In this document: piece after piece, positions 17,850-26,472 of the stretch
Numbering within the stretch: the stretch's first letter is position 1
Layout: the number at the start of each line of letters is the position of its first letter
Assembly: GCA_019312665.1 (NCBI GenBank)
Contig: JAFDCZ010000013.1
Location: 1 to 36,100, forward strand
DNA: 36,100 bases
Origin: Deltaproteobacteria bacterium
Lineage (GTDB): Bacteria > Myxococcota_A > UBA9160 > UBA6930
Reading direction: 5' to 3'
Program-made: the position numbers and the translations under genes
The notes under the pieces: generated by a model
Databases searched by the model: none
Seen by the model: only the letters and a program-made list of their open reading frames with translations
Told to the model about the DNA's origin: nothing

Positions 17850-17936
17850 AATGGCGAGGAGGGCGAGCTGGCGCTTCTCGTTTCGAGCATGAGGACGGGC
17901 CGACCGAGCCCATCGCTATGCGTGCGCGGCTTGGTG

Positions 17937-19232
17937 CTAGAGCCCCGCGAAGGCAAGCGCCTGGGCAACGTAGAGCGCGATGGGTAGATCGCTACGCGGC
18001 CCTGGCTGGTTCTGGGAGAGGATCACCCCGACCAGGCCGCTCTCGGGGCTGACGAAGAACGTGGTGCCGTAGTAGCCGCCCCACCAGAAGTCGCCGTCCC
18101 GATCGGAAAACGGCGTGCTCTCCGAATCGGCGACGACCGATAGCCCCAATCCCCAGCCCAGCCCCTCGAGCCCCTCCCCATCCAGTTCCTGGGCCGCTAG
18201 GACTCCAGAGGGAACATGCAGGCGGGTCATCTCCGAAACGGTCTCCTCCGCGAGGATCCGCGTGCCGTCGTATTCGCCCCGATTCCACAGCATCAGCGCG
18301 AAGCGCATGTAGTCAGGCGCCGTGGAGACGAGCCCGCTGCCGCCAGGAGTCCAGTCTTCGGCATCGACACCAGGTTCCGCGAGCACGAGGTCGCCTGCTT
18401 CGTTCTGGGTGTAGACGCGGGCCAACTCGCTCCTCCCGGCCTCCGCCGGCAGGAAGCTGGTGGACGACATGCCGAGCGGCCGCAGGATCCGACGTACGAC
18501 GAATTCTCCGAAGGGCTCCCCGGCGGCTACCTCGATGACCCGGGCCAGGACGTCCGCCGAACCGCCGTAGCGCCAACGGGTGGCCGGCTGCTCGAAGAGG
18601 GGAAGCTGGGCGATCCGATCGACCCGCTCGGCGAGCGAGCCCGTTCGCGTCGAGCGCAAGCCGTGCTCCTTCCAATGCCTGGCGAGATCCGAGGGGCCGG
18701 TCATCCCGGGGCCAACTCCTGAAGAGAACATCAGGAGATGGCGAACCGTCGGGATTGGGTCGGCCGGCTCGGTCGGGAAGGCTCCATCTGCGCCTCGCGT
18801 GTGGCTCGTCGCCACTCGGGCGTTCGCCATCGCCGGGATGTAACGCTCCACCGGATCATCCAGTCCGAGCTTTCCTTCTTCGAGAAGGATGTGGGCAGCA
18901 ACGGCCGTGACCGGCTTCGTCATCGACGCGAAGCGCATCCGCGTGTCGAGCGTCAGGGGAGTCTGGTCTGTGATGTCCGCGTAGCCTGCGACGGTCGCGT
19001 ACACGGGATGCCCGTCGCGAGCGAACATCGCTACGAAACCCGAACGCGCCTCCGTCCAGGCGTTCCAGCGCAAATAGGCATCCATGGCCGCGCGGCTCCA
19101 CCAGGCGAGGCCCGCTTTGGACTCGCTCCCGGGAACGGCCGGCGGGAGGTCGTGATCCAAGGAGGAGCCGCTGCAGCCTGAGGTCAACGCAACGGTCAGC
19201 ACGGCAGCCGCGAGGTACCTCGTCATCCGCAT
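17937..19232 (-). CDS. Serine hydrolase, class C beta-lactamase family, lipoprotein
   Basis: 431 aa; lipobox LTSGC; SMTK (SxxK); WRYGGSADVLARVIE; WWGGYYGTTFFVSP. Confidence 0.88.
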   Translation of the reverse strand: MRMTRYLAAAVLTVALTSGCSGSSLDHDLPPAVPGSESKAGLAWWSRAAMDAYLRWNAWTEARSGFVAMFARDGHPVYATVAGYADITDQTPLTLDTRMRFASMTKPVTAVAAHILLEEGKLGLDDPVERYIPAMANARVATSHTRGADGAFPTEPADPIPTVRHLLMFSSGVGPGMTGPSDLARHWKEHGLRSTRTGSLAERVDRIAQLPLFEQPATRWRYGGSADVLARVIEVAAGEPFGEFVVRRILRPLGMSSTSFLPAEAGRSELARVYTQNEAGDLVLAEPGVDAEDWTPGGSGLVSTAPDYMRFALMLWNRGEYDGTRILAEETVSEMTRLHVPSGVLAAQELDGEGLEGLGWGLGLSVVADSESTPFSDRDGDFWWGGYYGTTFFVSPESGLVGVILSQNQPGPRSDLPIALYVAQALAFAGL

Positions 19233-19417
19233 TCAGGAAGCCAGTTGGCATGGAAACCGATCGGAACCCGGTGCGGAATCGGCACCCGAGCCTCCGGCCC
19301 GGATTCAAGATCCCGGGCATCGAGCACCAGGAGTTCTATGTCGTCATGCTTTTCGCTAACGGGCGGCGGCGGACCCTGGAGAAACGAGTTGTTGCTCGTG
19401 CTCGGCGCGGAGGACAT
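19223..19417 (-). pseudogene. Internally deleted carotenoid oxygenase remnant
   Basis: 64-aa ORF: MSSAPSTSNNSFLQGPPPPVSEK resembles the family N-terminus (NPFLxGNFAPVxEE) and ELLVLDARDLESGPEARVPIPHRVPIGFHANWLP resembles the C-terminus; SD aaggag 7 nt before ATG. Confidence 0.65.
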
Positions 19418-19592
19418 GCTGGATCTCCTTGGGAAACGACGGAGGAGGCGTCGTCCGGAATACTGCCCGCGCTGTTGTCGAGGGCGGGCGCTCGCTGAAG
19501 CCTAGCAGCCGGGAGCAGAGGTCCTCGAGAAGCGCATCCTGCTCCAAGACGATGCGCTCGCCGCGCCGGCTCCATGCCTCAGATCGAGTCAT
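19356..19592 (-). CDS. Possible small protein, start overlaps end of the CMD gene
   Basis: MTRSEAWSRRGERIVLEQDALLEDLCSRLLGFSERPPSTTARAVFRTTPPPSFPKEIQHVLRAEHEQQLVSPGSAAAR*; no recognised family. Confidence 0.25.
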   Translation of the reverse strand: MTRSEAWSRRGERIVLEQDALLEDLCSRLLGFSERPPSTTARAVFRTTPPPSFPKEIQHVLRAEHEQQLVSPGSAAAR

Positions 19593-20235
19593 CCTCCGAG
19601 GGCCTTCCGATGTCCCTACCAATGTCGCGGCCCCCACTCCCTTCGGGCGCCGCGATCTCGACGATCCGCTCGTCCACATCGTCGTATTCGAGGCGTAGAG
19701 CCCGGCACATGGTGGCGTGGAGTTCGTAGGTGCAGACGATGTAGGTGAGTTCGAGGATCTCCTCATCAGAGAGCGAATGCCGAAGCGCTTCGAAGGTGCC
19801 ATCCGACACGCGGCCCCCGGCGAGCACCAGATCATCGGTGTAGGCGAGGATGGCCCGTTCCAAGGGAGAAAAGACATCGGCGGTGCCCCAGGAAGGGATG
19901 GCTGCGATCTGCTCTTCAGATAGTCCGTTGGCTCGCATGGCTTTGCAGTGCTGGGAGAAAACGAACTGGCTGCCCCGAGCGAAGCCTGCGCGGGCCTGGC
20001 CGAGCTCCCGGAGCTTCGGGTCCAAGCGACGCCTGGGATTCATGTAGAGAGCAAAACCGTCGACCGCGTGGCGGAAGATGTCGGGCACGAGGGCGAAGAC
20101 CGTCCACCAGTTGCCGGGAGTGCCGGTGGCTGTGCCCGGCTCCGCAACCGGATCTCTCCCATCGAAGAGGCGGTCGTACATCGCGCGCACCTCGGGGGTC
20201 GCATCATCGCGAGAAACCTGACGAAGCCTGGGCAT
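19579..20235 (-). CDS. Carboxymuconolactone decarboxylase (AhpD-like) family protein
   Basis: 218 aa; LDPKLRELGQARAGFARGSQFVFSQHCKAMRANGLSEEQI, SPLERAILAYTDDLV, LTYIVCTYELHATMCRAL. Confidence 0.85.
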   Translation of the reverse strand: MPRLRQVSRDDATPEVRAMYDRLFDGRDPVAEPGTATGTPGNWWTVFALVPDIFRHAVDGFALYMNPRRRLDPKLRELGQARAGFARGSQFVFSQHCKAMRANGLSEEQIAAIPSWGTADVFSPLERAILAYTDDLVLAGGRVSDGTFEALRHSLSDEEILELTYIVCTYELHATMCRALRLEYDDVDERIVEIAAPEGSGGRDIGRDIGRPSEDDSI

Positions 20236-20334
20236 TGGAATCCTCCACCGGATGGGTCATCCGAACATCAAGGCTAGCGCCAAGCCGCTCGAAGGGGGCT
20301 GCCCGAGGGATTCGGTCCGGGAGCCTCCAGTTTC

Positions 20335-20739
20335 CTAGCCCTGATCGGGGTCCTGCTGCGGATCGGTCTCTGCCTGGGGCAGCACGCCCAGGAGTGCCGA
20401 CTCCTCCAGGGCCTGCTCGAAGAAGCGGGGTTGGATCAGCGCGATGTCCGCATCCTCGAGTGCGAGCTTGCACCAGATGTCGTCCCGTCGCATCGTGGCG
20501 TGTGGCGTCTCGCTGAACGTCACGCCATAGCCGAAGGCTGTCGCGAGCCAGTCGGCGACGTGGATGACGTGCACGAAGGTCTGATGGCCCCGCGCGCGCT
20601 CGTGTAGCACCAGGTTCTTCGGCGTGGGCTCCTTGTAGTGTTCGAACTCGGCAGCCACCATTCCGAGCACCCGGCCGTTGTCGATTCCCTCGACTACCGG
20701 AATGATGCTGGCAAAGTCGTCGTAGGCCCGGTCGCTCAT
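20335..20739 (-). CDS. Hypothetical protein, possibly an HDOD/HD-type C-terminal remnant
   Basis: 134 aa; TFVHVIHVADWLATAFGYGV...IWCKLALEDADI resembles HDOD-protein tails; no HD pair seen. Confidence 0.4.
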   Translation of the reverse strand: MSDRAYDDFASIIPVVEGIDNGRVLGMVAAEFEHYKEPTPKNLVLHERARGHQTFVHVIHVADWLATAFGYGVTFSETPHATMRRDDIWCKLALEDADIALIQPRFFEQALEESALLGVLPQAETDPQQDPDQG

Positions 20740-20884
20740 CGAAATCCCGTCCTCGCTGTCCGAGCGTCGGGTGTCTCGACCGACGCTCCCGTTGAGAAGC
20801 CAATCCGCGCCTGGCGGCGCGTAGAACTCGATGCTGACGACAAGCGCAACGACCGGACAGAAGGCCGGCCCGCGGTTGGCGGCT

Positions 20885-23083
20885 TCAGCCCGGCGGCCGC
20901 ACCCAGATCGGCGAGGACCAGGCTCGCTCGTTCACCGGCGAAAGGCAGTCGTCATCCGGGTCGAAATCCGGCCCCGCGGCGGGACATGCACGGGCGCGCA
21001 GGCAGCGCCCCTGGGCGTCGCGCTCACAACGCATGGGACTTCCGTTGACGGCGGGGGTCGCTGTCTGCAGGGCGCGAACGTAGTAGAGGATTTCCTCACT
21101 GCCGTCGTAGGCGGTATCCTCGAAGTGCACCTCACAGCCGGATCCATCAGCAGCGCACGGGAAGACGCGCCACGGGTCGTCGATGCGATCGCCGATGGGT
21201 TCGTCGCCCGTCACCTGGGGGCGGATGCGCACGACTTCGATCCGATCGATCGGGATGCGGACATCGCTCGGGTGATGGCATTCGTTCAGGCATAGCCGTT
21301 CGAGCCGCTCGGCCGAAAGCCGCTCGGTCGTGTGGGCCGGGCAGCCAGGCAGTTGTTCGAACGCACCGGAGGCGCGCACGACGAAGCGCGGAGGTTCGTC
21401 CATCCCGACTTCGCTCCCCATCAGTGCGGGGCCACCGGGGGCGTTCTCGAGGTTGAACCAAAGTTGGATGCGCGGGCCGCTCGTGCCGTAGGCGTGGCGC
21501 TCTTCGAGGGCATCGAAGATGGAATGGCGGTCGCGCCCCGGGGCATGCACGGCGACCAGGCCTGCGGTGTAGTAGAACGATGCTCCGCGCTCGAAGCCCA
21601 CACCCAGGAGGCCGGCGAGGCCCGGCTCCTCGACCGGTTCCGGTGCAGGCGGCCCGGGTGCGGAGATGCGATCATACCAATCGCGGCGCAAGCCGTAGGC
21701 ATCGCCGAAGGCCTTGCGCTGGGTCTCCTTGTAACCGGGCCCTGGGCGGGCCTTGTGGTTGTCGCTCGAGCCGATCAGGCCGAAGCGGAATGCGCCGGCC
21801 TCGCCTTGGGCGGGTTCGCGGACGGCCAGGCCATATTGGGCACTCATGTTGGGGCGGTACTCGAAGGCGGCCAGCGAGCCGCCCGGCAACTGGCCGCATT
21901 CGAGCCAATCGCCCGGCCGAGTGCCCGAGACGACGCTGTAGGCGGATCGCTCGAGGGCGAGGGCGCGCGTGCGCGCGACGCGCGCATCGCACACCTCGGG
22001 TTCCGTGTCGCCACAGCGCCCTCGGATGATCTCTCCCGCCTGCCAGCAACACGGCAGGTAGCCGTCTCGCGGCGGGGCGCATTGTCGGTTGCCCGCTTCG
22101 TCGAGTTCGAAATCTACGAGTTCTCGATGGACCTCCGACGCACCGTGCCCCGAGTAGACCTCGAACAGGCGCTGGCGCGCCGGGTCGTTTCGGCCTGCCT
22201 CCAGCTGCACGCCGAGTTCGGCCGTCGGCGGTGCGTGGATTCCCCAGGAGGTGCCATGAGGGATGACGAGGCTTCGGAAGCCCCAGTCGTCGAGCTTGGC
22301 GAACAGCTTCTCGGGGGTCGATGCGCCCTCGATGCAGTTGCTCGGGAGTTCGCGGACCGGAACGTCATCCGGGCAAGCGTCGGTGTTGCGGACATCGCGG
22401 GTGAACCGGTTGAAATCGAGGTAGGGGCGCAGGTTGCCGAGGTCGCCGAGCGTGATTCCCGCACGCAACAAGGCCCAGACACTGCCCGGAATGGGTGCGT
22501 CGAAGAGTCCTCCTTCTCCGGCACCGATCGGACGCGTCGGAACGGCGTCCTCCTCGGTGTCGAGCAGCACCACGTTCTTGTGACCGAAATGGGGCCGCTG
22601 GCTGCCGCGTCCGACCGGCGCAGACTGGGTCCACTCCCAGCCGAGGAATGACACCAGGTCCGGGTTTGCGGGATCCCCAGCCACGGCATTGCACTCACGG
22701 ATCGCCTGCTTCGTCTCGTTCCATTGCCACGGGGTCAGCCCCTCTGCGTGGTCGTTGATGCTCCAGAAGTCGAGTTCGGCGCAGAAACGGGCGAAGTCGC
22801 AGGCATCCGCCGGGGGGTGCACGCCTTCGCCCTGCATCAACGGGAGGCTGAAGACGAATGCGTCACCGGAGTAGGTGGTATGGACGTGGAGATCACCGAA
22901 CAGGATCTGCGTCTGTCGGGTTTCGCGGGATGCAATGATCTCGGGCGGGATCGGAGTCGGCTGGATGCTCCCGCGGAGATGGCGCTCGCCGGTGACGCCT
23001 TGCGAGAGCAGCACGATGGCCCCCACCAGAGCGGCCGTTGCCAACGCCAGCGGGAGCAGGACCCAGCGCAGGATGACGCGCAT
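20885..23083 (-). CDS. DUF3604 domain protein (PHP-like putative metallo-hydrolase)
   Basis: 732 aa; N-terminal TM; FGDLHVHTTYSGDAFVF, AELDFWSINDHAEGLTPWQW, FLGWEWTQ, VIPHGTSWG, GLIGSSDNHKARPG. Confidence 0.9.
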   Translation of the reverse strand: MRVILRWVLLPLALATAALVGAIVLLSQGVTGERHLRGSIQPTPIPPEIIASRETRQTQILFGDLHVHTTYSGDAFVFSLPLMQGEGVHPPADACDFARFCAELDFWSINDHAEGLTPWQWNETKQAIRECNAVAGDPANPDLVSFLGWEWTQSAPVGRGSQRPHFGHKNVVLLDTEEDAVPTRPIGAGEGGLFDAPIPGSVWALLRAGITLGDLGNLRPYLDFNRFTRDVRNTDACPDDVPVRELPSNCIEGASTPEKLFAKLDDWGFRSLVIPHGTSWGIHAPPTAELGVQLEAGRNDPARQRLFEVYSGHGASEVHRELVDFELDEAGNRQCAPPRDGYLPCCWQAGEIIRGRCGDTEPEVCDARVARTRALALERSAYSVVSGTRPGDWLECGQLPGGSLAAFEYRPNMSAQYGLAVREPAQGEAGAFRFGLIGSSDNHKARPGPGYKETQRKAFGDAYGLRRDWYDRISAPGPPAPEPVEEPGLAGLLGVGFERGASFYYTAGLVAVHAPGRDRHSIFDALEERHAYGTSGPRIQLWFNLENAPGGPALMGSEVGMDEPPRFVVRASGAFEQLPGCPAHTTERLSAERLERLCLNECHHPSDVRIPIDRIEVVRIRPQVTGDEPIGDRIDDPWRVFPCAADGSGCEVHFEDTAYDGSEEILYYVRALQTATPAVNGSPMRCERDAQGRCLRARACPAAGPDFDPDDDCLSPVNERAWSSPIWVRPPG

Positions 23084-23086
23084 CGC

Positions 23087-24718
23087 TCAGGAGCGTCCCT
23101 CCCGTTGGCGGCGGCCGATGGCACGTCGGCTCCGCCACCAGGCCAGGGGCAAGATCGCCAGCGCGGCTCCGCCACCGGATCCGCAGCCGTCCTCGCCCAT
23201 CACGTCGGCAGCCTCGGCATCGGCCACGATCTGGTTGACCGCGGTCTGCAGCAGGAAGCCGTCGCGGCGCAGGTCCTTTGCCGCGGCGTGCACATCGCTC
23301 ACGTAGTCGTCGTTATTCTGGTAAAGGGTCGCCAACGTGACGTCGTCGAAATCGGCGCTCGAGCCGGTCAAGAAGCAGAACAGGCCCAACAGGGACTGGA
23401 GAAATAGCGGCACGGCTGGGTCGACGAGGTTGACACCTGTGTAGGACGCGATCGGTACCTCGAGGGCGGGCAGCCGGATTCCTCCGATCGCATTGCCAAG
23501 CGGGCCTCGTGCGATGCCTCCCGCTGCGTCGAGCTCGATGAGTTCACCAGAGGGCGGCGCGATGCCTTGCTTCACCTGCCGGTCGAGATTGGCCCACATG
23601 GCATTCTGCAGGTATTTGCCGAACACGGGGCCGTCGGCGCCGGTATTCAGCGGGTTCAGGCAGGCGTCTTCCAGGAAGAGGGGGGGGGCCAGCGGGCCCC
23701 CCAAAAAGCCGGCGGGTATGAGTTCGACGTTCTTGTGCACGTGGGTATGGGCTACACCGGCCATCTCGTAGTAGCGGAAGTTCTCGCTGTCCGGCTGGCG
23801 GGAGCCGCGGGCGGCGGCCCGTGGCACGTCGGTCTCGGTCATTGCCTGGACGAGAGGTACGGGAAGATCGGTCGCCACGAGGGCGTCGGCGCCCTGCACG
23901 CGCGGCGTGCAGGCCGGGTAGGACGGCGGCGACGGGTTGTCCGGACTGGGCTCGCAGTTCGGTAGGAAGTTGATCGGTCGCGCGCCGCTCGCCGCCTGGA
24001 CGAAGTACCCATCGTTGATCGGGAAGTGGAAGGCCGTGGCGTAGGTGATGATCGAGCCGCCCTGTTGCGACTGGCCTGAGTGATAGATCCGCTCGACATC
24101 GTAGCCCGGAGGGATGGGGCGATCGGCGTCGTTGCCCTTCAGCTTGTTTGCGATCTGGCTGCCCATCTCGAAGGCGACCCCTGCCTCGGGAATCGAGAGC
24201 CCCGCATAACGCGTGCCGCAGGTGGGCGGCAGGAGGCCGAACGTTCTGCAGCCGCCCACGAGATGCCCGATCGAGGTCGGACTGTTCGTCACGCCCACGT
24301 AGATCCACCCCTCACGGACGAAGAACTCCGCCGAGGGATCCCATACGGGTGCTGTGTCGAACTGGGCCGTCGAGTTCCACCATTCGATGACCACCGTGCC
24401 ATTGAAGGCGGCTGCGTCGGGCGGCCGCCGCACGATGATCCGCGTCGTCCAGGGCACGTCGGTCTGGAGCAGAACGAGTTCGTCCCTTACCGGCAGCTCA
24501 GCGTAGGTGTAGTTGTTCGCTGCGCCGCTCAGGATGAACTCTTCCTCGACGTAGCCCCCGGGCAACTCGCTCACGAGTCGAACCCCCGGAACGAAGCTCT
24601 CGCCGAGGCCTTCGGGCGCGAGAGTCGAGGTGACCGGAGCGGTAGGGCCACCAGCTGCAACGGGGGCGGCGAAAGCGAGGGCCAGGGTCGCGATCAAGAG
24701 GGGGACGACGAGGCGCAT
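23087..24718 (-). CDS. Secreted alpha/beta-hydrolase-domain protein with C-terminal sorting-signal-like tail
   Basis: 543 aa; signal peptide; IYHSGQSQQGGSI (GxSxxG), NGTVVIEWWNST, YYEMAGVAHT; C-terminus DGCGSGGGAALAILPLAWWRSRR; 3 bp from DUF3604 gene. Confidence 0.83.
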   Translation of the reverse strand: MRLVVPLLIATLALAFAAPVAAGGPTAPVTSTLAPEGLGESFVPGVRLVSELPGGYVEEEFILSGAANNYTYAELPVRDELVLLQTDVPWTTRIIVRRPPDAAAFNGTVVIEWWNSTAQFDTAPVWDPSAEFFVREGWIYVGVTNSPTSIGHLVGGCRTFGLLPPTCGTRYAGLSIPEAGVAFEMGSQIANKLKGNDADRPIPPGYDVERIYHSGQSQQGGSIITYATAFHFPINDGYFVQAASGARPINFLPNCEPSPDNPSPPSYPACTPRVQGADALVATDLPVPLVQAMTETDVPRAAARGSRQPDSENFRYYEMAGVAHTHVHKNVELIPAGFLGGPLAPPLFLEDACLNPLNTGADGPVFGKYLQNAMWANLDRQVKQGIAPPSGELIELDAAGGIARGPLGNAIGGIRLPALEVPIASYTGVNLVDPAVPLFLQSLLGLFCFLTGSSADFDDVTLATLYQNNDDYVSDVHAAAKDLRRDGFLLQTAVNQIVADAEAADVMGEDGCGSGGGAALAILPLAWWRSRRAIGRRQREGRS

Positions 24719-24812
24719 GAGGGCTCTCCTTGGCGGTGTGGGAAGCCCCCATGGTGCTGCAGAGGAGCGTGGATGGCCACCGCCCCTCAGAACGCTCGAA
24801 CCGCCACAGACT

Positions 24813-25262
24813 TCAGCGCGAATTGAAGATGTCGGTCACGTAGTACCAGACGCCGTCCTTGGCCTTTTCCCAGACGACCACATAGTTGTCCGCCGTCGGT
24901 GACAACTTGCCGTCCTTCCCGACGGCCTGGTATTCGCTGTGACCGATCTCGACGGCATGGTCTGTACCCAGCGGCCGGACTTCATCGGCAACCAGCTTGA
25001 GGTTTCGGATTCCAGAAAACATCGAGGCCAGGCTCTTGCCGATTTCCGCGCGGCCCTTCACAGGCATCGAACCGGGCGGTACCAGGGACGCGTCCTCGAG
25101 GTAGATCGCCGCGAGTGCAACCTCATCGTGCGCGTTGAACGCCGCACTCCACTGATCCTCGCGCGCTTGAATCGTCTGCTTCAACGTGTCGGCCGCGAAT
25201 GACTCCGCTGCGACTGCTGCGAACAGCGCTGCCAGAGCGAATACGGTCACTTCTCGCTTCAT
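24813..25262 (-). CDS. DUF4440/SnoaL-like (NTF2 fold) protein with signal peptide
   Basis: 149 aa from ATG 25262; signal peptide; QAREDQWSAAFNAHDEVALAAIYLEDASLVPPGSMPVKGRAEI, NYVVVWEKAKDGVWYYVTDIFN. Confidence 0.83.
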   Translation of the reverse strand: MKREVTVFALAALFAAVAAESFAADTLKQTIQAREDQWSAAFNAHDEVALAAIYLEDASLVPPGSMPVKGRAEIGKSLASMFSGIRNLKLVADEVRPLGTDHAVEIGHSEYQAVGKDGKLSPTADNYVVVWEKAKDGVWYYVTDIFNSR

Positions 25263-25419
25263 CGCGAAACTCCTCGTTGAGGTTGGGAAGGAATTGGAGA
25301 ACGCTAGCACGGCTCTTCGTCGGCTCGAGCGACCGGAACAGCAGAGGCACTGGATCCGCTGGGCGCAGCGCGGGTCGAGCGCGGGAGGTGCGATGCATGC
25401 CCCGTGGTAGGATGCCCCG

Positions 25420-26472
25420 ATGCGGAATTTTCCCGCGGCCATGATCTTGATGCTGCTTGTGGTTTCCTCGGTAGAGGGCATCTCCTTCTTTGGTGGGCTC
25501 TTCCTGGAAGCGAAGGGCGTGTTCTACGCGCCGCAGGTGGTCGAGGCCTATGACCGGTATGAACGGCTGCGCCACCCCGTGACCGGCTGGCCGCCAACGG
25601 AGCCGGACCGAAAGCACCATCTGGACGAGACCGGCTCCCGCTTCGTTCCGGCATTCCGGCACACGCGAGTGTCCTGCTTGTCCCTCTACGGCGATTCGTT
25701 CACGTACAGTGCGGAGGTCGATGATGAGCATGCGTGGGGCAATGTGCTCGCGCGCAAACTCGGCTGTCGGGTGTCGAATTTCGGTATCGGCGGCTTCGGA
25801 ACCGACCAGGCGTACCTGCGATACCTCCACTCCGAGCCGGACGGCGCACCCGTCGTCTTGCTTGGGCATACGGCAGAGAACATCGTCCGGAACAGCAACC
25901 AACTCCGCGGCCTGGTTGCCCACGGCACCGAGTACGGCCTGAAGCCCCGCTTCGTCCTGGACGGGCAGGGGGGGCTGAAACTGATCCCCTTACCCACTCC
26001 GAGCGAGGCGGAGTTTCGGCAACTCGTCGTACGCCCGAGCCGATACTTGAAGGAGGAGTATTTCCTTCCCGGCGGATCGTCGGGCAACCGAACGCTCGGT
26101 TTTCCGTACAGCCTTGCCGTGTTCGGGGCGTTCCGAAACGAACACATCGTCGCAAGGGTTCGCGGAGAGCCCCGGCATTCGCCGTTCTACGCCGCCGATC
26201 ACCCCACGCGGGGGCTCGAGGTCACCGCCCGGATCATGGAGGCGTTCGCTCCGGAGGCCGGCCGCCTGGGGCAGCGCGTCGTCTTGGCGATCCTGCCGAC
26301 GGGCCGGGACCTCGAATACTTCAACGACCGTGGCCGCTGGATCTATGAGAGCCTGATCAAGCGGCTAGAGGCAGTCGGGCCCGAGGTGGCCGCCACAGGT
26401 CGCCCAGGTTTTGACGCTGGATCGTCGCCAGATTGCACGACGCCGCTGCGGGAATTCCGGGGTTTGCTCTAG
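25420..26472 (+). CDS. SGNH/GDSL-hydrolase-like protein, C-terminus possibly truncated
   Basis: 350 aa; LSLYGDSFTYSAEV (block I), SNFGIGGFGTDQAYLRY; no DxxH block at the end. Confidence 0.65.
   Translation: MRNFPAAMILMLLVVSSVEGISFFGGLFLEAKGVFYAPQVVEAYDRYERLRHPVTGWPPTEPDRKHHLDETGSRFVPAFRHTRVSCLSLYGDSFTYSAEVDDEHAWGNVLARKLGCRVSNFGIGGFGTDQAYLRYLHSEPDGAPVVLLGHTAENIVRNSNQLRGLVAHGTEYGLKPRFVLDGQGGLKLIPLPTPSEAEFRQLVVRPSRYLKEEYFLPGGSSGNRTLGFPYSLAVFGAFRNEHIVARVRGEPRHSPFYAADHPTRGLEVTARIMEAFAPEAGRLGQRVVLAILPTGRDLEYFNDRGRWIYESLIKRLEAVGPEVAATGRPGFDAGSSPDCTTPLREFRGLL

Noticed and set aside
19606-19632. Short tandem repeat encoding RDIGRDIGR at the CMD C-terminus
   Set aside because: Two imperfect 12-bp units only; no evidence of function.
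21332-22651. 439-aa plus-strand ORF
   Set aside because: Antisense shadow of the DUF3604 gene.
23680-23702. G9 tract and GC hairpin in the abhydrolase gene as a phase-variation site
   Set aside because: Frame is intact and it encodes LGGPLAPPLF; most simply GC-rich coding sequence. Worth only a read check for indels.
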